Assembly (NCBI GenBank): GCA_965249455.1
Contig: OZ252236.1
Location: 4,402,001-4,466,000 of the forward strand
Length of the DNA: 64,000 bases
Direction of reading: 5' to 3'
Source of the DNA: Jiulongibacter sp024742395
Lineage (GTDB): Bacteria; Bacteroidota; Bacteroidia; Cytophagales; Spirosomataceae
Shown: piece after piece, positions 35,401 through 45,286 of the stretch
Numbering within the stretch: the first letter of the stretch is position 1
Layout of the letters: each line of letters opens with the position of its first letter
The notes under the pieces: generated by a model
What the model saw: only the letters and a program-made list of their open reading frames with translations
What the model was told of the DNA's origin: nothing
Database searches by the model: none
Made by a program: the position numbers and the translations under genes

Positions 35401-36621
35401 TTACAATCCAAATTGCCAGTTACGTGGAGCTATCGGGGTTCTGTTTTCTGAAGCTTCGCAATTCGCCAATGGCACCAGAGCCCGGTAAGTGCCGTCAGGT
35501 TCAAAAATTGGGTCTCTGTTATTCAAAACAGCGAAAAGATGATCAGGAATAGCTCCCGAGGCATCTGTTCTTGACAACATATGTCGTAATTCGGTGACTG
35601 CAGAGGCCGTAAAATATCCCAACACTAACTCATCTTTAGCTTCGACATTTAAAACGTTACTTTTTATAGGAGCCGGTGGCGTATCGGCCAATGAACCCGA
35701 ATTAATTGACTGGTCTTCTATCAATTTCAAATACCTGAAAGCTCCGGGAGTCAAAGACTTTTGTTGAATGGTTACCAGACATGAGTTGGCCTGTAAAACC
35801 GGTACCTGAGCCACCAGTTTATTGCTTTGTGTTTGCCCGTTTGTGAAAACATCAGAAAATATCTGAATATCTTCTCCCGGGAAAATCTCCCAGCAAAATC
35901 CACTACAACTATAATCAAAGAGGGTATTTGGGTGTAAATTATTGTCAAGAATGCACTGGCCACCAGAGCTGGCCGTTTCATCATCTTTGGTAAAAAAACT
36001 TTGTTTACAGGTTTGACAAATTTTCTGTATTTCGTAGTCCGTCCACGACCAGCTATAGAAATTTTGCTCCGCCACCGGATCATCAAACTCTATGTAAAAA
36101 TCATGGGTAGGAATCTGTAAATTATATAATCTTGGAGTTTTAATACCTTCAGGATTATAGCGTATTTCAAAATCTTTTATTTCTGAAACAGGCAGCATCT
36201 CTTCAACAGAAGATTCATATTTTCTGCCATCGCTTATGCTAATTTTCAATTGATAAGTATTGCCTATGGCTGCAAAAAAGCCCAAGGGCATTTGGTACAC
36301 TCCAGGTGCGGTTTCGTTTAAGCTGTATTCCTGCGTCCCATTCTCTATTACTGTAACATCTGCCCTACTTACAGCTACCGCCTTATTGTCTTTAGAGAAA
36401 ATAGTTTTGCTGAATTCAGTACTGACAAACTCGGTCTGGTCATCAGTTTCAAAGACCTTAACTACTTGAGGCTGATCTCCCACATTGGTAATTGTGCCTT
36501 CCACAATAAGGTACTTTTTGCTGGCAGCAATATCTACCTCATACGTATCAACACATGAAAAAAACAATGCCAGAACAATGAAAAACAGAGCAATACTCTT
36601 TCCTGAAATATTCATAAACAA
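35401..36621 (-). CDS. DUF4249 lipoprotein
   Basis: The protein has 406 residues. The signal peptide ends in a lipobox FFSCVDTYEVD (Cys about 23). The N-terminal beta domain (KKYLIVEGTITNVGDQPQVV) and the cysteine-rich middle (KICQTCKQSFF, CSGFCWEIFPGED) match DUF4249, a Bacteroidota family nearly always encoded next to a TonB-dependent receptor. The first gene of the pair, it probably acts as a surface partner of that receptor. Confidence 0.88.
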   Translation of the reverse strand: MFMNISGKSIALFFIVLALFFSCVDTYEVDIAASKKYLIVEGTITNVGDQPQVVKVFETDDQTEFVSTEFSKTIFSKDNKAVAVSRADVTVIENGTQEYSLNETAPGVYQMPLGFFAAIGNTYQLKISISDGRKYESSVEEMLPVSEIKDFEIRYNPEGIKTPRLYNLQIPTHDFYIEFDDPVAEQNFYSWSWTDYEIQKICQTCKQSFFTKDDETASSGGQCILDNNLHPNTLFDYSCSGFCWEIFPGEDIQIFSDVFTNGQTQSNKLVAQVPVLQANSCLVTIQQKSLTPGAFRYLKLIEDQSINSGSLADTPPAPIKSNVLNVEAKDELVLGYFTASAVTELRHMLSRTDASGAIPDHLFAVLNNRDPIFEPDGTYRALVPLANCEASENRTPIAPRNWQFGL

Positions 36622-36797
36622 TACCCCAGCTTATTTCAAGGGTACACATAGGTTAAGGCTACGAAAATACACAATTAATCTCATCAGAATGAATTAAGCT
36701 CAAAACTGTCAATCTGTCAGTCTTTGGCTGATTGGAATATACTTTGATCATTAAGCCTTTACAAGAATAGAATTAACACTTAAATCATAAATACAAC

Positions 36798-38612
36798 ATG
36801 TCAACAGAGAAAGGTACCATTTCGATAAATACGGAAAACATCTTTCCGATCATCAAAAAGTTTCTTTACTCAGATAATGAAATTTTCCTGAGGGAGTTGG
36901 TCTCAAATGCCGTAGATGCTACGCAAAAGATCAAAAAGCTCTCTGCCATGGGCAAATATGATGGAGAATTAGGCGATCTTAAGATCAAAGTTTCAGTAGA
37001 CAAAGAAGCCAAAACCATAACTATTTCAGATAAGGGTTTAGGTATGACTGCTGATGAAGTCAAAAAATACATCAATCAAATTGCGTTCTCTGGAGCTAAA
37101 GATTTCCTTGAAAAATACAAAGATGTAGATGACAAAAACCCAATTATCGGTCAATTTGGCTTGGGCTTTTACTCAGCCTATATGGTAGCCAAAGAGGTAG
37201 AAATTCATACGAAGTCATATCAGGACGAACCAGCGGTAAAATGGACGTGTGACGGTACAACTGAATATGAGATTGGCGACATTGAAAAAGCGGAAAGAGG
37301 AACAGACATCATCCTTCATATTGCTGAAGACTCTGAAGAATTTTTAGAAGAAAGCAAGCTGGAGCAGATTTTAAATAAGTATGGTAAATTTTTACCGGTA
37401 GAAATTGAATTCAAAGAAACGGTAATCAATAATCCTAACCCAATTTGGGTAAAAGCACCGTCTGACCTCAAAGACGAAGATTACCTGGCTTTCTATAAGG
37501 AATTATATCCAATGTCAGAAGATCCGCTTTTCTGGATTCACCTGAACGTAGATTATCCGTTTAATCTTACCGGGGTTCTTTATTTCCCTAAAATCAAGCA
37601 GGATTTCCAATTAAGCAGAGAGAAAATACAGCTTTACAGCCGTCAGGTGTTTATTACAGATGACGTCAAAGACATTGTTCCTGAGTTCTTACAACTTCTT
37701 CATGGAGTGATTGACTCGCCAGATATTCCATTGAACGTATCTCGTTCTTACCTGCAGGCTGATGGAAATGTGCGTAAAATCAATAGTCACATTACCAAAA
37801 AGGTAGCCGATAAGCTTTCTGACCTTTTCAAAGATGACAGAAAGGCCTTTGAGGAGAAGTGGGATAGCATTGGACTTTTTGTGAAATATGGCATCATCTC
37901 TGACGATAAGTTCTATGACAGAGCCAAAGATTTTGTGCTTGTTAAAAATACTGAAGGAGCATATTTCACTCTCGACGAGTACAAGACCAAATTAGAAGCT
38001 CTTCAAAAAGACAAGGATGAGAATACTGTAGTGCTTTATACTACTAATGCCGATCAGCAAGACAGCTATATTAAAGCTGCCAAAAAGCGTGAGTTTGACG
38101 TGGTTATATTAGAAGATGTGCTGGATGCTCACTTCATTAATACCATGGAGCAGAAGTTAGAGAAAGTTACTTTTAAGCGTGTGGATGGTGATTCTCTGGA
38201 TAAGTTAATTGATAAAGGCTTAAGCACAGAGTCTGTTTTAACAGATAAAGAAAAAGAGAAAGTAGAAGGTCTGTTTAAAGAATTGACAGGAAACAATGTG
38301 GTACAAATAGAGGCTCTTTCTGCAGATGATGCCCCTGTGAGTATTGTACTGCCTGAATTTATGCGAAGATGGACCGACATGAGCAAGCTTCAGGGTCAGG
38401 CAGGAATGATGGGTCAAATGCCAACGATGTACAATTTAGTAGTTAATGGCAACAGCCCTGTTATTGCTAAAATGCTTAAAATGAAAGGAGAGGAAAGAAG
38501 ACAAACGTATGCAAAGCAATTGCACGATCTGGCTCTTCTATCACAAGGAATGCTTTCGGGCGGTAACCTTACAGATTTTGTAAACCGGACTTTCGAGGAG
38601 ATGGTGGCGTAA
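36798..38612 (+). CDS. htpG: Molecular chaperone HtpG (Hsp90)
   Basis: The 604-residue protein is close to the usual bacterial length. The GHKL ATPase domain shows NEIFLRELVSNAVDATQKI, DKGLGMT and IGQFGLGFYSAYMV. The middle domain has the catalytic-loop arginine in QDFQLSREKIQLYSRQ, and a C-terminal dimerisation domain follows. It folds client proteins in the cytoplasm. A weak -7-like TATACTTTG lies about 60 bp upstream. The 3' side carries a long repeat array before a terminator. Confidence 0.96.
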   Translation: MSTEKGTISINTENIFPIIKKFLYSDNEIFLRELVSNAVDATQKIKKLSAMGKYDGELGDLKIKVSVDKEAKTITISDKGLGMTADEVKKYINQIAFSGAKDFLEKYKDVDDKNPIIGQFGLGFYSAYMVAKEVEIHTKSYQDEPAVKWTCDGTTEYEIGDIEKAERGTDIILHIAEDSEEFLEESKLEQILNKYGKFLPVEIEFKETVINNPNPIWVKAPSDLKDEDYLAFYKELYPMSEDPLFWIHLNVDYPFNLTGVLYFPKIKQDFQLSREKIQLYSRQVFITDDVKDIVPEFLQLLHGVIDSPDIPLNVSRSYLQADGNVRKINSHITKKVADKLSDLFKDDRKAFEEKWDSIGLFVKYGIISDDKFYDRAKDFVLVKNTEGAYFTLDEYKTKLEALQKDKDENTVVLYTTNADQQDSYIKAAKKREFDVVILEDVLDAHFINTMEQKLEKVTFKRVDGDSLDKLIDKGLSTESVLTDKEKEKVEGLFKELTGNNVVQIEALSADDAPVSIVLPEFMRRWTDMSKLQGQAGMMGQMPTMYNLVVNGNSPVIAKMLKMKGEERRQTYAKQLHDLALLSQGMLSGGNLTDFVNRTFEEMVA

Positions 38613-38639
38613 TCTCGGATCTCGACTCCGCTCGATCTG

Positions 38640-39310
38640 ACGGTAATTCAAACAAACTGTCTGACTGAGCGGAGTCAAAAAACAGTCCTTTCAATTCAAA
38701 CGACAAATCAAACAAACCGTCTGTCTGAGTGGAGTCGAAGACAGTCCTTTCAATTCAAACACAGTCCTTTCAATTCAAACGGCAAATCAAACAAACTGTC
38801 TGACTGAGCAGAGTCGAAGACAGTCCTTTCAATTCAAACGGCAAATCAAACAAACTGTCTGTCTGAGCGGAGTCGAAGACAGTCCTTTCAATTCAAACGG
38901 CAAATCAAACAAACTGTCTGTCTGAGCGGAGTCGAAGACAGTCCTTTCAATTCAAACGGCAAATCAAACAAACTGTCTGACTGAGCAGAGTCGAAGACAG
39001 TCCTTTCAATTCAAACGGCAAATCAAACAAACTGTCTGTCTGAGCGGAGTCGAAGACAGTCCTTTCAATTCAAACGGCAAATCAAACAAACTGTCTGTCT
39101 GAGCGGAGTCGAAGACAGTCCTTTCAATTCAAACGGCAAATCAAACAAACTGTCTGTCTGAGCGGAGTCGAAGACAGTCCTTTCAATTCAAACGGCAAAT
39201 CAAACAAACTGTCTGACTGAGCAGAGTCGAAGACAGTCCTTTCAATTCAAACGGCAAATCAAACAAACTGTCTGTCTGAGCGGAGTCGAAGACAGTCCTT
39301 TCAATATAAA
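38640..39310. repeat. 59-bp tandem repeat array, REP-like, downstream of htpG
   Basis: About eleven copies of a 59-bp unit follow each other without spacers. ACAGTCC recurs exactly every 59 bases from 38820 to 39292. Each copy contains the arm pair ACTGTCT...AGACAGT around TCTGAGCGGAGTCGA, a hairpin. Units come in two forms, CTGACTGAGCAGAG and CTGTCTGAGCGGAG. A 20-bp partial duplication sits near 38760. The core GAGCGGAGTCGAAG resembles a dispersed palindromic motif common in Bacteroidota intergenic DNA. No open frame spans the array. Confidence 0.95.
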
Positions 39311-39313
39311 ATG

Positions 39314-39339
39314 AACCCCAAAGTGTGATCTTTGGGGTT
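39314..39339 (+). terminator. Terminator beyond the htpG repeat array
   Basis: AACCCCAAAG (39314-39323) pairs with CTTTGGGGTT (39330-39339), followed by TTGTATTT. It is the first standard terminator after htpG, so the repeat array is probably transcribed as the htpG 3' end. Confidence 0.82.
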
Positions 39340-39419
39340 TTGTATTTCTAATCTCAAACCGTGTATTTTTTACTGTACCTCAATAATTTCAGGAACTCAG
39401 ATGACTCTGAAACCATCCT

Positions 39420-40025
39420 TCACTTCACCTCCACCCCCATAAAACTCATTTCCTCAAAATCGACCTTGACTTCATCTAACAGTGAAAGTCTCACTTCAAT
39501 AGAAAGAATATACCGATCTGTATAATCCTGCGAAAGAATGTTCAAGTCATACTTTTTGATGATCCGCATCACGTCGTTCATGTATTGGATATTAAATAAG
39601 ATTTCTAATGTTTCGTTAATGGTCTTTTCTTCAAACTTAGCCAGCTCCAATGCCTCTTGCGTAGCCATTTTATAGGCATTGATTAGCCCGGGCACACCCA
39701 GCAGAGTCCCTCCAAAATAACGAACCACCACGACGAATACATTTCTTAAATTATTAGATAACAATACATTCAAAATGGGTTTACCAGCTGACCCACTTGG
39801 CTCACCATCGTCATTGGCTCTGAAATTGTCATCATCAGTACCCAGTCTGTATGCGTAACAATAATGCCTTGCTTTGGGGTGCTTCTTCTTGACTTCTTCC
39901 AAGTAAAATTTGACCTCGTCTTCATCATTTGCCGGGAAGGCAAAGCCAAAAAACTTACTCCCCTTATCCTTAAACAAACTCTCTGTGGATTCTGCGATAG
40001 TATAATAAGTATCTTCAATTGCCAT
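39420..40025 (-). CDS. yigZ: YigZ/IMPACT family protein
   Basis: This 201-residue protein of the UPF0029/Impact family has the core ARHYCYAYRLGTDDDNFRAN, then DDGEPSGSAGKPIL and VVVRYFGGTLLGVPGLI, and a C-terminal DUF1949-like domain. The family is linked to translation regulation in eukaryotes, and the bacterial role is not settled. It is a single gene divergent from glnS. Confidence 0.9.
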   Translation of the reverse strand: MAIEDTYYTIAESTESLFKDKGSKFFGFAFPANDEDEVKFYLEEVKKKHPKARHYCYAYRLGTDDDNFRANDDGEPSGSAGKPILNVLLSNNLRNVFVVVVRYFGGTLLGVPGLINAYKMATQEALELAKFEEKTINETLEILFNIQYMNDVMRIIKKYDLNILSQDYTDRYILSIEVRLSLLDEVKVDFEEMSFMGVEVK

Positions 40026-40139
40026 GGGCGTTCCTATTTCTCACTCTTGCTTTGTAATAATCATAAAAGCAAAAAATGCTAAAACTAATGAGAGAGCAAA
40101 AGTATCTGTTTAAACGGGATAATCCTTTTGGTTTTCTAG

Positions 40140-40168
40140 TTGGTTTAAGGAATTCTTAAGTAATTTTG
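40140..40168 (+). promoter_or_regulatory. Bacteroidota-type promoter of glnS
   Basis: TTG (40140-40142), an 18-bp spacer and TAATTTTG (40161-40168) match the Bacteroidota sigma consensus TTG / TAnnTTTG. Transcription would begin near 40175. This rules out the TTG codon at 40166 as the glnS start and leaves the ATG at 40226. Confidence 0.65.
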
Positions 40169-40225
40169 CCCCCTTACAAAGTCAGCAGCAGACTTTTGAG
40201 TACCGGCAAAAACAAAAAGAAGGGG

Positions 40226-41884
40226 ATGTCCAGCAAAGAAGAAAAAGAAAGAAGTTTAAATTTTATTGAAGAGATTATTGAGGCTGACCTGGCCTCAGGA
40301 AAGCACGACAGCATACTTACGCGTTTCCCACCTGAGCCTAATGGTTATTTGCATATTGGCCACGCAAAGTCAATTTGTCTAAACTTTGGCCTTGCCAATA
40401 AATATGGAGGCGGCACTAATCTACGTTTTGACGATACCAATCCGGTAACGGAAGACACAGAATACGTAGATTCGATAAAAGATGATGTCAAGTGGCTGGG
40501 CTTTAATTGGGTCAATGAATTCTACGCATCTGATTATTTTGATACCCTCTACGAGTATGCCGAAAAGCTAATCAATAAAGGACTGGCCTATGTTGACGAA
40601 ACCAGCTCTGAAGAAATGGCTGAGCAGAAAGGTACACCTACCGAGCCGGGCAAAAGAAATAAATTTAGTGAACGAAGCATTGAGGATAACCTTCGTATTT
40701 TCAGAGAAATGCGTGATGGTAAGCATCCTGAAGGAAGCATGGTGCTCAGGGCAAAAATTGACATGACTTCGTCAAACATGCTCATGCGTGACCCCATCAT
40801 TTATCGAATCAAATTTGCCCACCATCACCGTACCGGCGATAAGTGGTGCATTTATCCTATGTATGATTTGGCTCACGGCCAGTCAGATTCTATTGAACAC
40901 ATTACACATTCAGTTTGTACACTGGAGTTTGTTCCTCACAGAGAATTATACAATTGGTTTATTGAGAAACTTGAAATTTTCCCTTCAAAACAATATGAGT
41001 TTGCTCGTCTAAACCTTGGATATACGGTAATGAGTAAGCGAAAACTTAAGCAACTGGTAGAGGAGAATTATGTGAGCGGATGGGACGATCCCCGTATGCC
41101 AACCATTTCAGGATTAAGAAGACGTGGATATACGCCAAAATCAATCAGAGATTTTTGTGATAGAATAGGCATTGCCAAAAGAGACAACCTGATAGATGTT
41201 AGCCTGCTGGAGTTTTTTATCAGAGATCATCTCAATAAAATTTCCAGTCGTGTAATGGTAGTGAGCGATCCTCTAAAGGTAACCATCACAAATATTCCTG
41301 AAGGCCATGTTGAAAACTGTGAAATAGATAACAATCCAGAGGACGAAGAAAGCGGAAGTCGTATTGTTCCTTTTGACAGAGTTATCTACATTGAGAAGGA
41401 AGATTTTATGGAAGACGCTCCTAAAAAGTATTTTAGACTCAAACCTGATGGTGTAGTACGTTTAAAAGGAGCTTACATTATTCAGTGCGATGAATTCATA
41501 AAAGATGCTAGCGGAGAAGTAATTGAGCTAAAATGTCATTATATAGAGAATAGTAAAAGCGGGCAGGACACTTCTGGCGTTAAGTGTAAAGGAGTTATTC
41601 ACTGGGTGAGTGCAACGCACAATGTACCGGTAGAATTAAGGCTATATGATAGACTCTTCAAAGAAGAAGACGTGAATGCTTACGAAGGAGATTTCAAAGA
41701 TCTTATCAATGAAAACTCACTGCAGATTGTCACAGCCTATGCAGAGCCTAGTTTAAAGGACGCTACTCTGGAAGATAAATTTCAATTTATGCGTCAGGGA
41801 TACTATGTTCTGGACAAAGATTCAAACGAAAACAAAATTATCTTTAACAGAACGGTAGGTTTAAGAGACAGCTGGAAAAAGTAA
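40226..41884 (+). CDS. glnS: Glutamine--tRNA ligase
   Basis: The protein has 552 residues from the ATG at 40226, close to the usual length. Class I motifs are PNGYLHIGHAKS (HIGH, about 36-47) and VMSKRKLKQL (KMSKS-like, about 268-277), with RFDDTNP in the active site. The C-terminal anticodon-binding barrel has KGVIHWVSATH. It charges tRNA-Gln directly. The start follows a purine-rich AAGGGG and lies downstream of a good promoter. A 20-residue longer reading from TTG at 40166 falls within the promoter and is rejected. Confidence 0.95.
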   Translation: MSSKEEKERSLNFIEEIIEADLASGKHDSILTRFPPEPNGYLHIGHAKSICLNFGLANKYGGGTNLRFDDTNPVTEDTEYVDSIKDDVKWLGFNWVNEFYASDYFDTLYEYAEKLINKGLAYVDETSSEEMAEQKGTPTEPGKRNKFSERSIEDNLRIFREMRDGKHPEGSMVLRAKIDMTSSNMLMRDPIIYRIKFAHHHRTGDKWCIYPMYDLAHGQSDSIEHITHSVCTLEFVPHRELYNWFIEKLEIFPSKQYEFARLNLGYTVMSKRKLKQLVEENYVSGWDDPRMPTISGLRRRGYTPKSIRDFCDRIGIAKRDNLIDVSLLEFFIRDHLNKISSRVMVVSDPLKVTITNIPEGHVENCEIDNNPEDEESGSRIVPFDRVIYIEKEDFMEDAPKKYFRLKPDGVVRLKGAYIIQCDEFIKDASGEVIELKCHYIENSKSGQDTSGVKCKGVIHWVSATHNVPVELRLYDRLFKEEDVNAYEGDFKDLINENSLQIVTAYAEPSLKDATLEDKFQFMRQGYYVLDKDSNENKIIFNRTVGLRDSWKK

Positions 41885-41905
41885 ACAACATAATAGGGGT
41901 TTAAA

Positions 41906-41913
41906 TAAATTTG
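41906..41913 (+). promoter_or_regulatory. Possible -7 box before the small membrane protein and TonB receptor genes
   Basis: TAAATTTG matches TAnnTTTG about 70 bp before the ATG at 41982. No clear TTG lies at the -33 distance, so support is partial. Confidence 0.35.
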
Positions 41914-41981
41914 ATTGTCTTTAAAATAATAGATGCAACCCATCCGCTCTATTAATTCATCTAAATCAGAAAAATAACAAT

Positions 41982-42392
41982 ATGAGAACTATTCTAACCG
42001 TCTTTTGTCTTTTCTTCGTTTTATCTGCTTCTGCAGAAAACATTATTGAAATCAGTTCTGAGAATTTGGAAAATGAATTTGCAGAAATAAATCAAATTGA
42101 GGCTATGGTCCTTGATGCAGACGTAGATCTGAAAGGACTTCAAGAAATTGATGGAACACTTGCCGCTAAATTAGACGAGAGTGTAGCTGCCTCTTTAACA
42201 CAAACAGCAGATGACATGCCTATCTTAGGGCCATTCTGGTGGGGGTGTTGTTTAGGAATCGTAGGGTTTCTTGTAGTCTATTTAGTGACAGACAATGATA
42301 AAGCCCAAGTCAAAAATGCATTATTGGGTTGCATTGTTGGTACGTTGGTCTTCGGAAGCGTATGGGCACTATGGAATCCATGGGCTTGGTAA
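41982..42392 (+). CDS. Exported protein with two C-terminal membrane helices
   Basis: The 136-residue protein has a signal peptide (1-18, ending ASA), an acidic helical middle (ENLENEFAEINQIEAMVLDA) and then a glycine-rich PILGPFWWGCCLGIVGFLV helix and a second helix (NALLGCIVGTLVFGSVWALW). Small proteins of this build occur in many Bacteroidota genomes, but I know no function. It lies 62 bp before a TonB receptor gene on the same strand and may be co-expressed. Confidence 0.75.
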   Translation: MRTILTVFCLFFVLSASAENIIEISSENLENEFAEINQIEAMVLDADVDLKGLQEIDGTLAAKLDESVAASLTQTADDMPILGPFWWGCCLGIVGFLVVYLVTDNDKAQVKNALLGCIVGTLVFGSVWALWNPWAW

Positions 42393-42454
42393 GAGCTATT
42401 TTCTACTGATTTCATTAGCTTTGATGTATCAAATCACCCGATCCGTTAAAGCTA

Positions 42455-44503
42455 ATGAAGTTATTTACAGGAGTATTTCTATTCCTATTTTCTACTCTTT
42501 CGTATTCTCAGGAAAAAAAAGATTCTCTACAAAGTCGAAATCTTGAAGAGGTTGCAGTAAAGGCTTTTGCTGCAGACAGACCCTTAATTGAAGTGGCCGC
42601 CCCTGTTCACATCATCGGGCCAAAAGAGTTGGACAGATTTGAAAATACGGACCTCTTAAATTCCATTAATCAATATCCCGGCATAAGAATGGAAGAGCGT
42701 TCTCCCGGTTCTTATCGCCTTTCTATAAGAGGAAGCTCTGTCAGGTCTCCTTTTGGAGTTAGAAATGTCAAAGTCTACTGGAATGACATCCCTCTTACAG
42801 ATGCAAATGGTATTACTTATTTTAATCAAATGGATATGAATACCTTTCAGGGAATAGAGATTCTGAGAGGGCCTTCTGCAAGTATATACGGGGCCGGAAT
42901 TGGTGGCGTACTATTATTAGACACTAAAGCAGGAAACGTTAAAAATCAAAAGACCAGCAGTTTAGCTGTCAACTCACTTTTTGGTTCATACAATACACAA
43001 AACAGATCTGTTACTTTTAAGAGTGCTTCAAAGAAAATTAATACACTTTTAAATTATTCTCATGCGGGTACTGATGGCTACCGAGACCACTCAGCCATGA
43101 GAAGAGATGTTATTAATTGGCGAAGCAGCTTTTTCTTAAATGATAAATTCACCACTCATTTTTTTAGTTACTATGGCGATCTGGTATATCAAACTCCCGG
43201 AGGACTGAATCTTGATCAAAAAAACGAAAACAGAAGATGGGCCAGACAAGCAACTAAGTTTACTCCCAGTTCTGAAGAACAAAAAGCAGCCATTTATCAA
43301 AAACAATTCAGTTTTGGTATTACGCAAGAAATGCATCTCAGTAGTACATTTACATCCAAAATATCGGTTTGGGGTACAAAGGCAGACCTGAAGAATCCAT
43401 TCATTACCAATTACGAAATACGGGATCAAAAGTCAATTGGCATAAGAAACAGTAACAGCTGGCAGATTACCCAGAACACAAAATTTGTCACCGGTTTTGA
43501 AATCCAGCAAACCAACTCCGACTTTGAAGTCTATGACAATGATGGTGGAAAAACGGCAGCCATACAATTCAAAGAGACCGTCAATGCAAATCAAAGCTCC
43601 ATTTTTGGACAGTTAGATTTTACATTGCCCATGCAAACCTTCCTTACTGCTGGATTAAGTATCAATAACCAAAACTATGACTACCGCAGAGAAGCAGGAA
43701 TAGAGGTAAAAGAAAGCTCAAAAGTTCCTGTAATGCCGCGAATCTCTCTCCTGAAAAAATTAGCTAAGGGCCTGTCGGCATTTGGTAGTATTTCAGGAGG
43801 CTACTCTCCACCTACGGTTCAGGAGCTGGTGACAATCTATGAGGATCCTGCCGCAAACTTAAGCCCACTGGAAGCCGAAACAGGAACCAATTACGAATTG
43901 GGTCTGAAGGGGCAAAAAAGTCTTTTCTATTATGAAATTGTGGCATATCGTCTTGATATGAACAATGCCATTGTGAGAGCAATTAACTCTAACGAAAGAG
44001 AGTATTTTCGCAATGCCGGTAAAGCGAAACAATCTGGTTTGGAAATTTTAGGTAAATACCAAAAGTCTTTGGGTCAAAAGCTTCATTTAGATGCTTTGGT
44101 TTCAGCCGATCTCAAAAATTACGAATACATTGAATTCAGTGATGGAGAGGATATCTTTAATGGCAACAAAATCCCATCGGTACCGAATCAAACTTTCACA
44201 ATAGGATTAGACCTGGCTCATGTTTCTGGTATGTATTTTCATAACAATCTGAATGTGGTAGGCGATATTCCGCTAAATGATGAAAATACAGTTTATGCCG
44301 AGAGCTACAGCTTATACAATGCCCGCTTAGGTTGGAAAAAAGCACTCAATTCATTCATTATCAATGTATATATTGGAGGAAACAATCTGCTAAATGCAGA
44401 TTATAGTCTTGGTAATGACATCAATGCTTTCGGTAACAGATTCTATAACCCGGCTGCCACTAGAAACTGGAATGGAGGCTTTAGTTTAGAATTTCGTTTT
44501 TGA
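42455..44503 (+). CDS. TonB-dependent receptor (FecA/PupB-like)
   Basis: The protein has 682 residues with a signal peptide (1-18, SYSQ). A TonB-box-like LEEVAVKAF precedes the plug (LLNSINQYPGIRMEERSPG, SIRGSSVRSPFGVRN, IEILRGPSASIYGAGIGG) and the barrel ending in FSLEFRF. There is no carboxypeptidase-like or STN domain, which is the layout of metal-chelate receptors. The ligand cannot be assigned. It is preceded by a small membrane protein gene and followed by two pirin genes. Confidence 0.9.
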   Translation: MKLFTGVFLFLFSTLSYSQEKKDSLQSRNLEEVAVKAFAADRPLIEVAAPVHIIGPKELDRFENTDLLNSINQYPGIRMEERSPGSYRLSIRGSSVRSPFGVRNVKVYWNDIPLTDANGITYFNQMDMNTFQGIEILRGPSASIYGAGIGGVLLLDTKAGNVKNQKTSSLAVNSLFGSYNTQNRSVTFKSASKKINTLLNYSHAGTDGYRDHSAMRRDVINWRSSFFLNDKFTTHFFSYYGDLVYQTPGGLNLDQKNENRRWARQATKFTPSSEEQKAAIYQKQFSFGITQEMHLSSTFTSKISVWGTKADLKNPFITNYEIRDQKSIGIRNSNSWQITQNTKFVTGFEIQQTNSDFEVYDNDGGKTAAIQFKETVNANQSSIFGQLDFTLPMQTFLTAGLSINNQNYDYRREAGIEVKESSKVPVMPRISLLKKLAKGLSAFGSISGGYSPPTVQELVTIYEDPAANLSPLEAETGTNYELGLKGQKSLFYYEIVAYRLDMNNAIVRAINSNEREYFRNAGKAKQSGLEILGKYQKSLGQKLHLDALVSADLKNYEYIEFSDGEDIFNGNKIPSVPNQTFTIGLDLAHVSGMYFHNNLNVVGDIPLNDENTVYAESYSLYNARLGWKKALNSFIINVYIGGNNLLNADYSLGNDINAFGNRFYNPAATRNWNGGFSLEFRF

Positions 44504-44557
44504 TGAACTTAATTTCAATATAAATGTTAATACATTAAATACATTTACATTTATATC

Positions 44558-45274
44558 ATGGAAAAGATCATACATAGAGCAGGTAGCCGCGGACATGCCA
44601 ATCATGGCTGGTTAAATACACACCATACATTTAGTTTTGCCTATTACCATAACCCTGAGCGAATACACTTCGGTGCTTTAAGAGTACTCAACGATGATGA
44701 GGTTAGCGGTGGTATGGGGTTTGGAACGCATCCTCACGACAACATGGAAATTGTCAGTATTCCACTTGAAGGTTCATTGGAGCATCAAGACAGTATGGGT
44801 AACAAAACAGTGATCAGAAAGGGGGAAGTTCAGATCATGTCAGCTGGTACAGGCGTTAGACACTCAGAAAAAAATCACTCAAACACCGATCCGGTTAAAT
44901 TCCTTCAAATCTGGGTTTTCCCGGAAGAAAAGGGCATTGAGCCCAATTATGATCAAAAGTTTTTTGAAGCCTCAGAAAGGCAAAATAAGATTCAAACCGT
45001 CGTCTCTCCAATAGACAGCATAGATGGTGGAGTAAAAATTCATCAGCAAAGTTGGTTTTCTCTATCTGATATTCAAACAACGAATGATGTTACTTATACG
45101 ATGCACAATAAAAAGAATGGCCTATACCTTTTCGTATTGGAAGGAAAAATTTCAGTTGCAGAAGAAGCTCTCGAAAAAAGAGATGGGATAGGATTGAATG
45201 GGGTGGATAAAATTGTAATAGCTGCTACAGAGAACGCTGAGATTCTTTTGATGGAAGTACCAATGTTCGCATAA
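44558..45274 (+). CDS. Pirin family protein (YhaK-like)
   Basis: This 238-residue bicupin has metal-binding residues in GTHPHDNMEIVSIPLEGSLEH and the later GVRHSEKN. N-terminal RAGSRGHANHGWLNTHHTFS is the typical YhaK-type pirin beginning. Members can have quercetin dioxygenase activity, but the physiological role is usually unknown. It lies 12 bp before a second, longer pirin gene. Confidence 0.88.
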   Translation: MEKIIHRAGSRGHANHGWLNTHHTFSFAYYHNPERIHFGALRVLNDDEVSGGMGFGTHPHDNMEIVSIPLEGSLEHQDSMGNKTVIRKGEVQIMSAGTGVRHSEKNHSNTDPVKFLQIWVFPEEKGIEPNYDQKFFEASERQNKIQTVVSPIDSIDGGVKIHQQSWFSLSDIQTTNDVTYTMHNKKNGLYLFVLEGKISVAEEALEKRDGIGLNGVDKIVIAATENAEILLMEVPMFA

Positions 45275-45286
45275 AATGATAACGCT

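Noticed and set aside
38640..39310. The 59-bp repeats as a CRISPR array
   Set aside because: The units follow each other without unique spacers, contain an internal hairpin and have no cas genes nearby. This is a tandem REP-like array.
40166..40225. TTG start of glnS giving a 20-residue longer protein
   Set aside because: The codon lies inside a well-matched promoter -7 box. The ATG at 40226 fits the family length.
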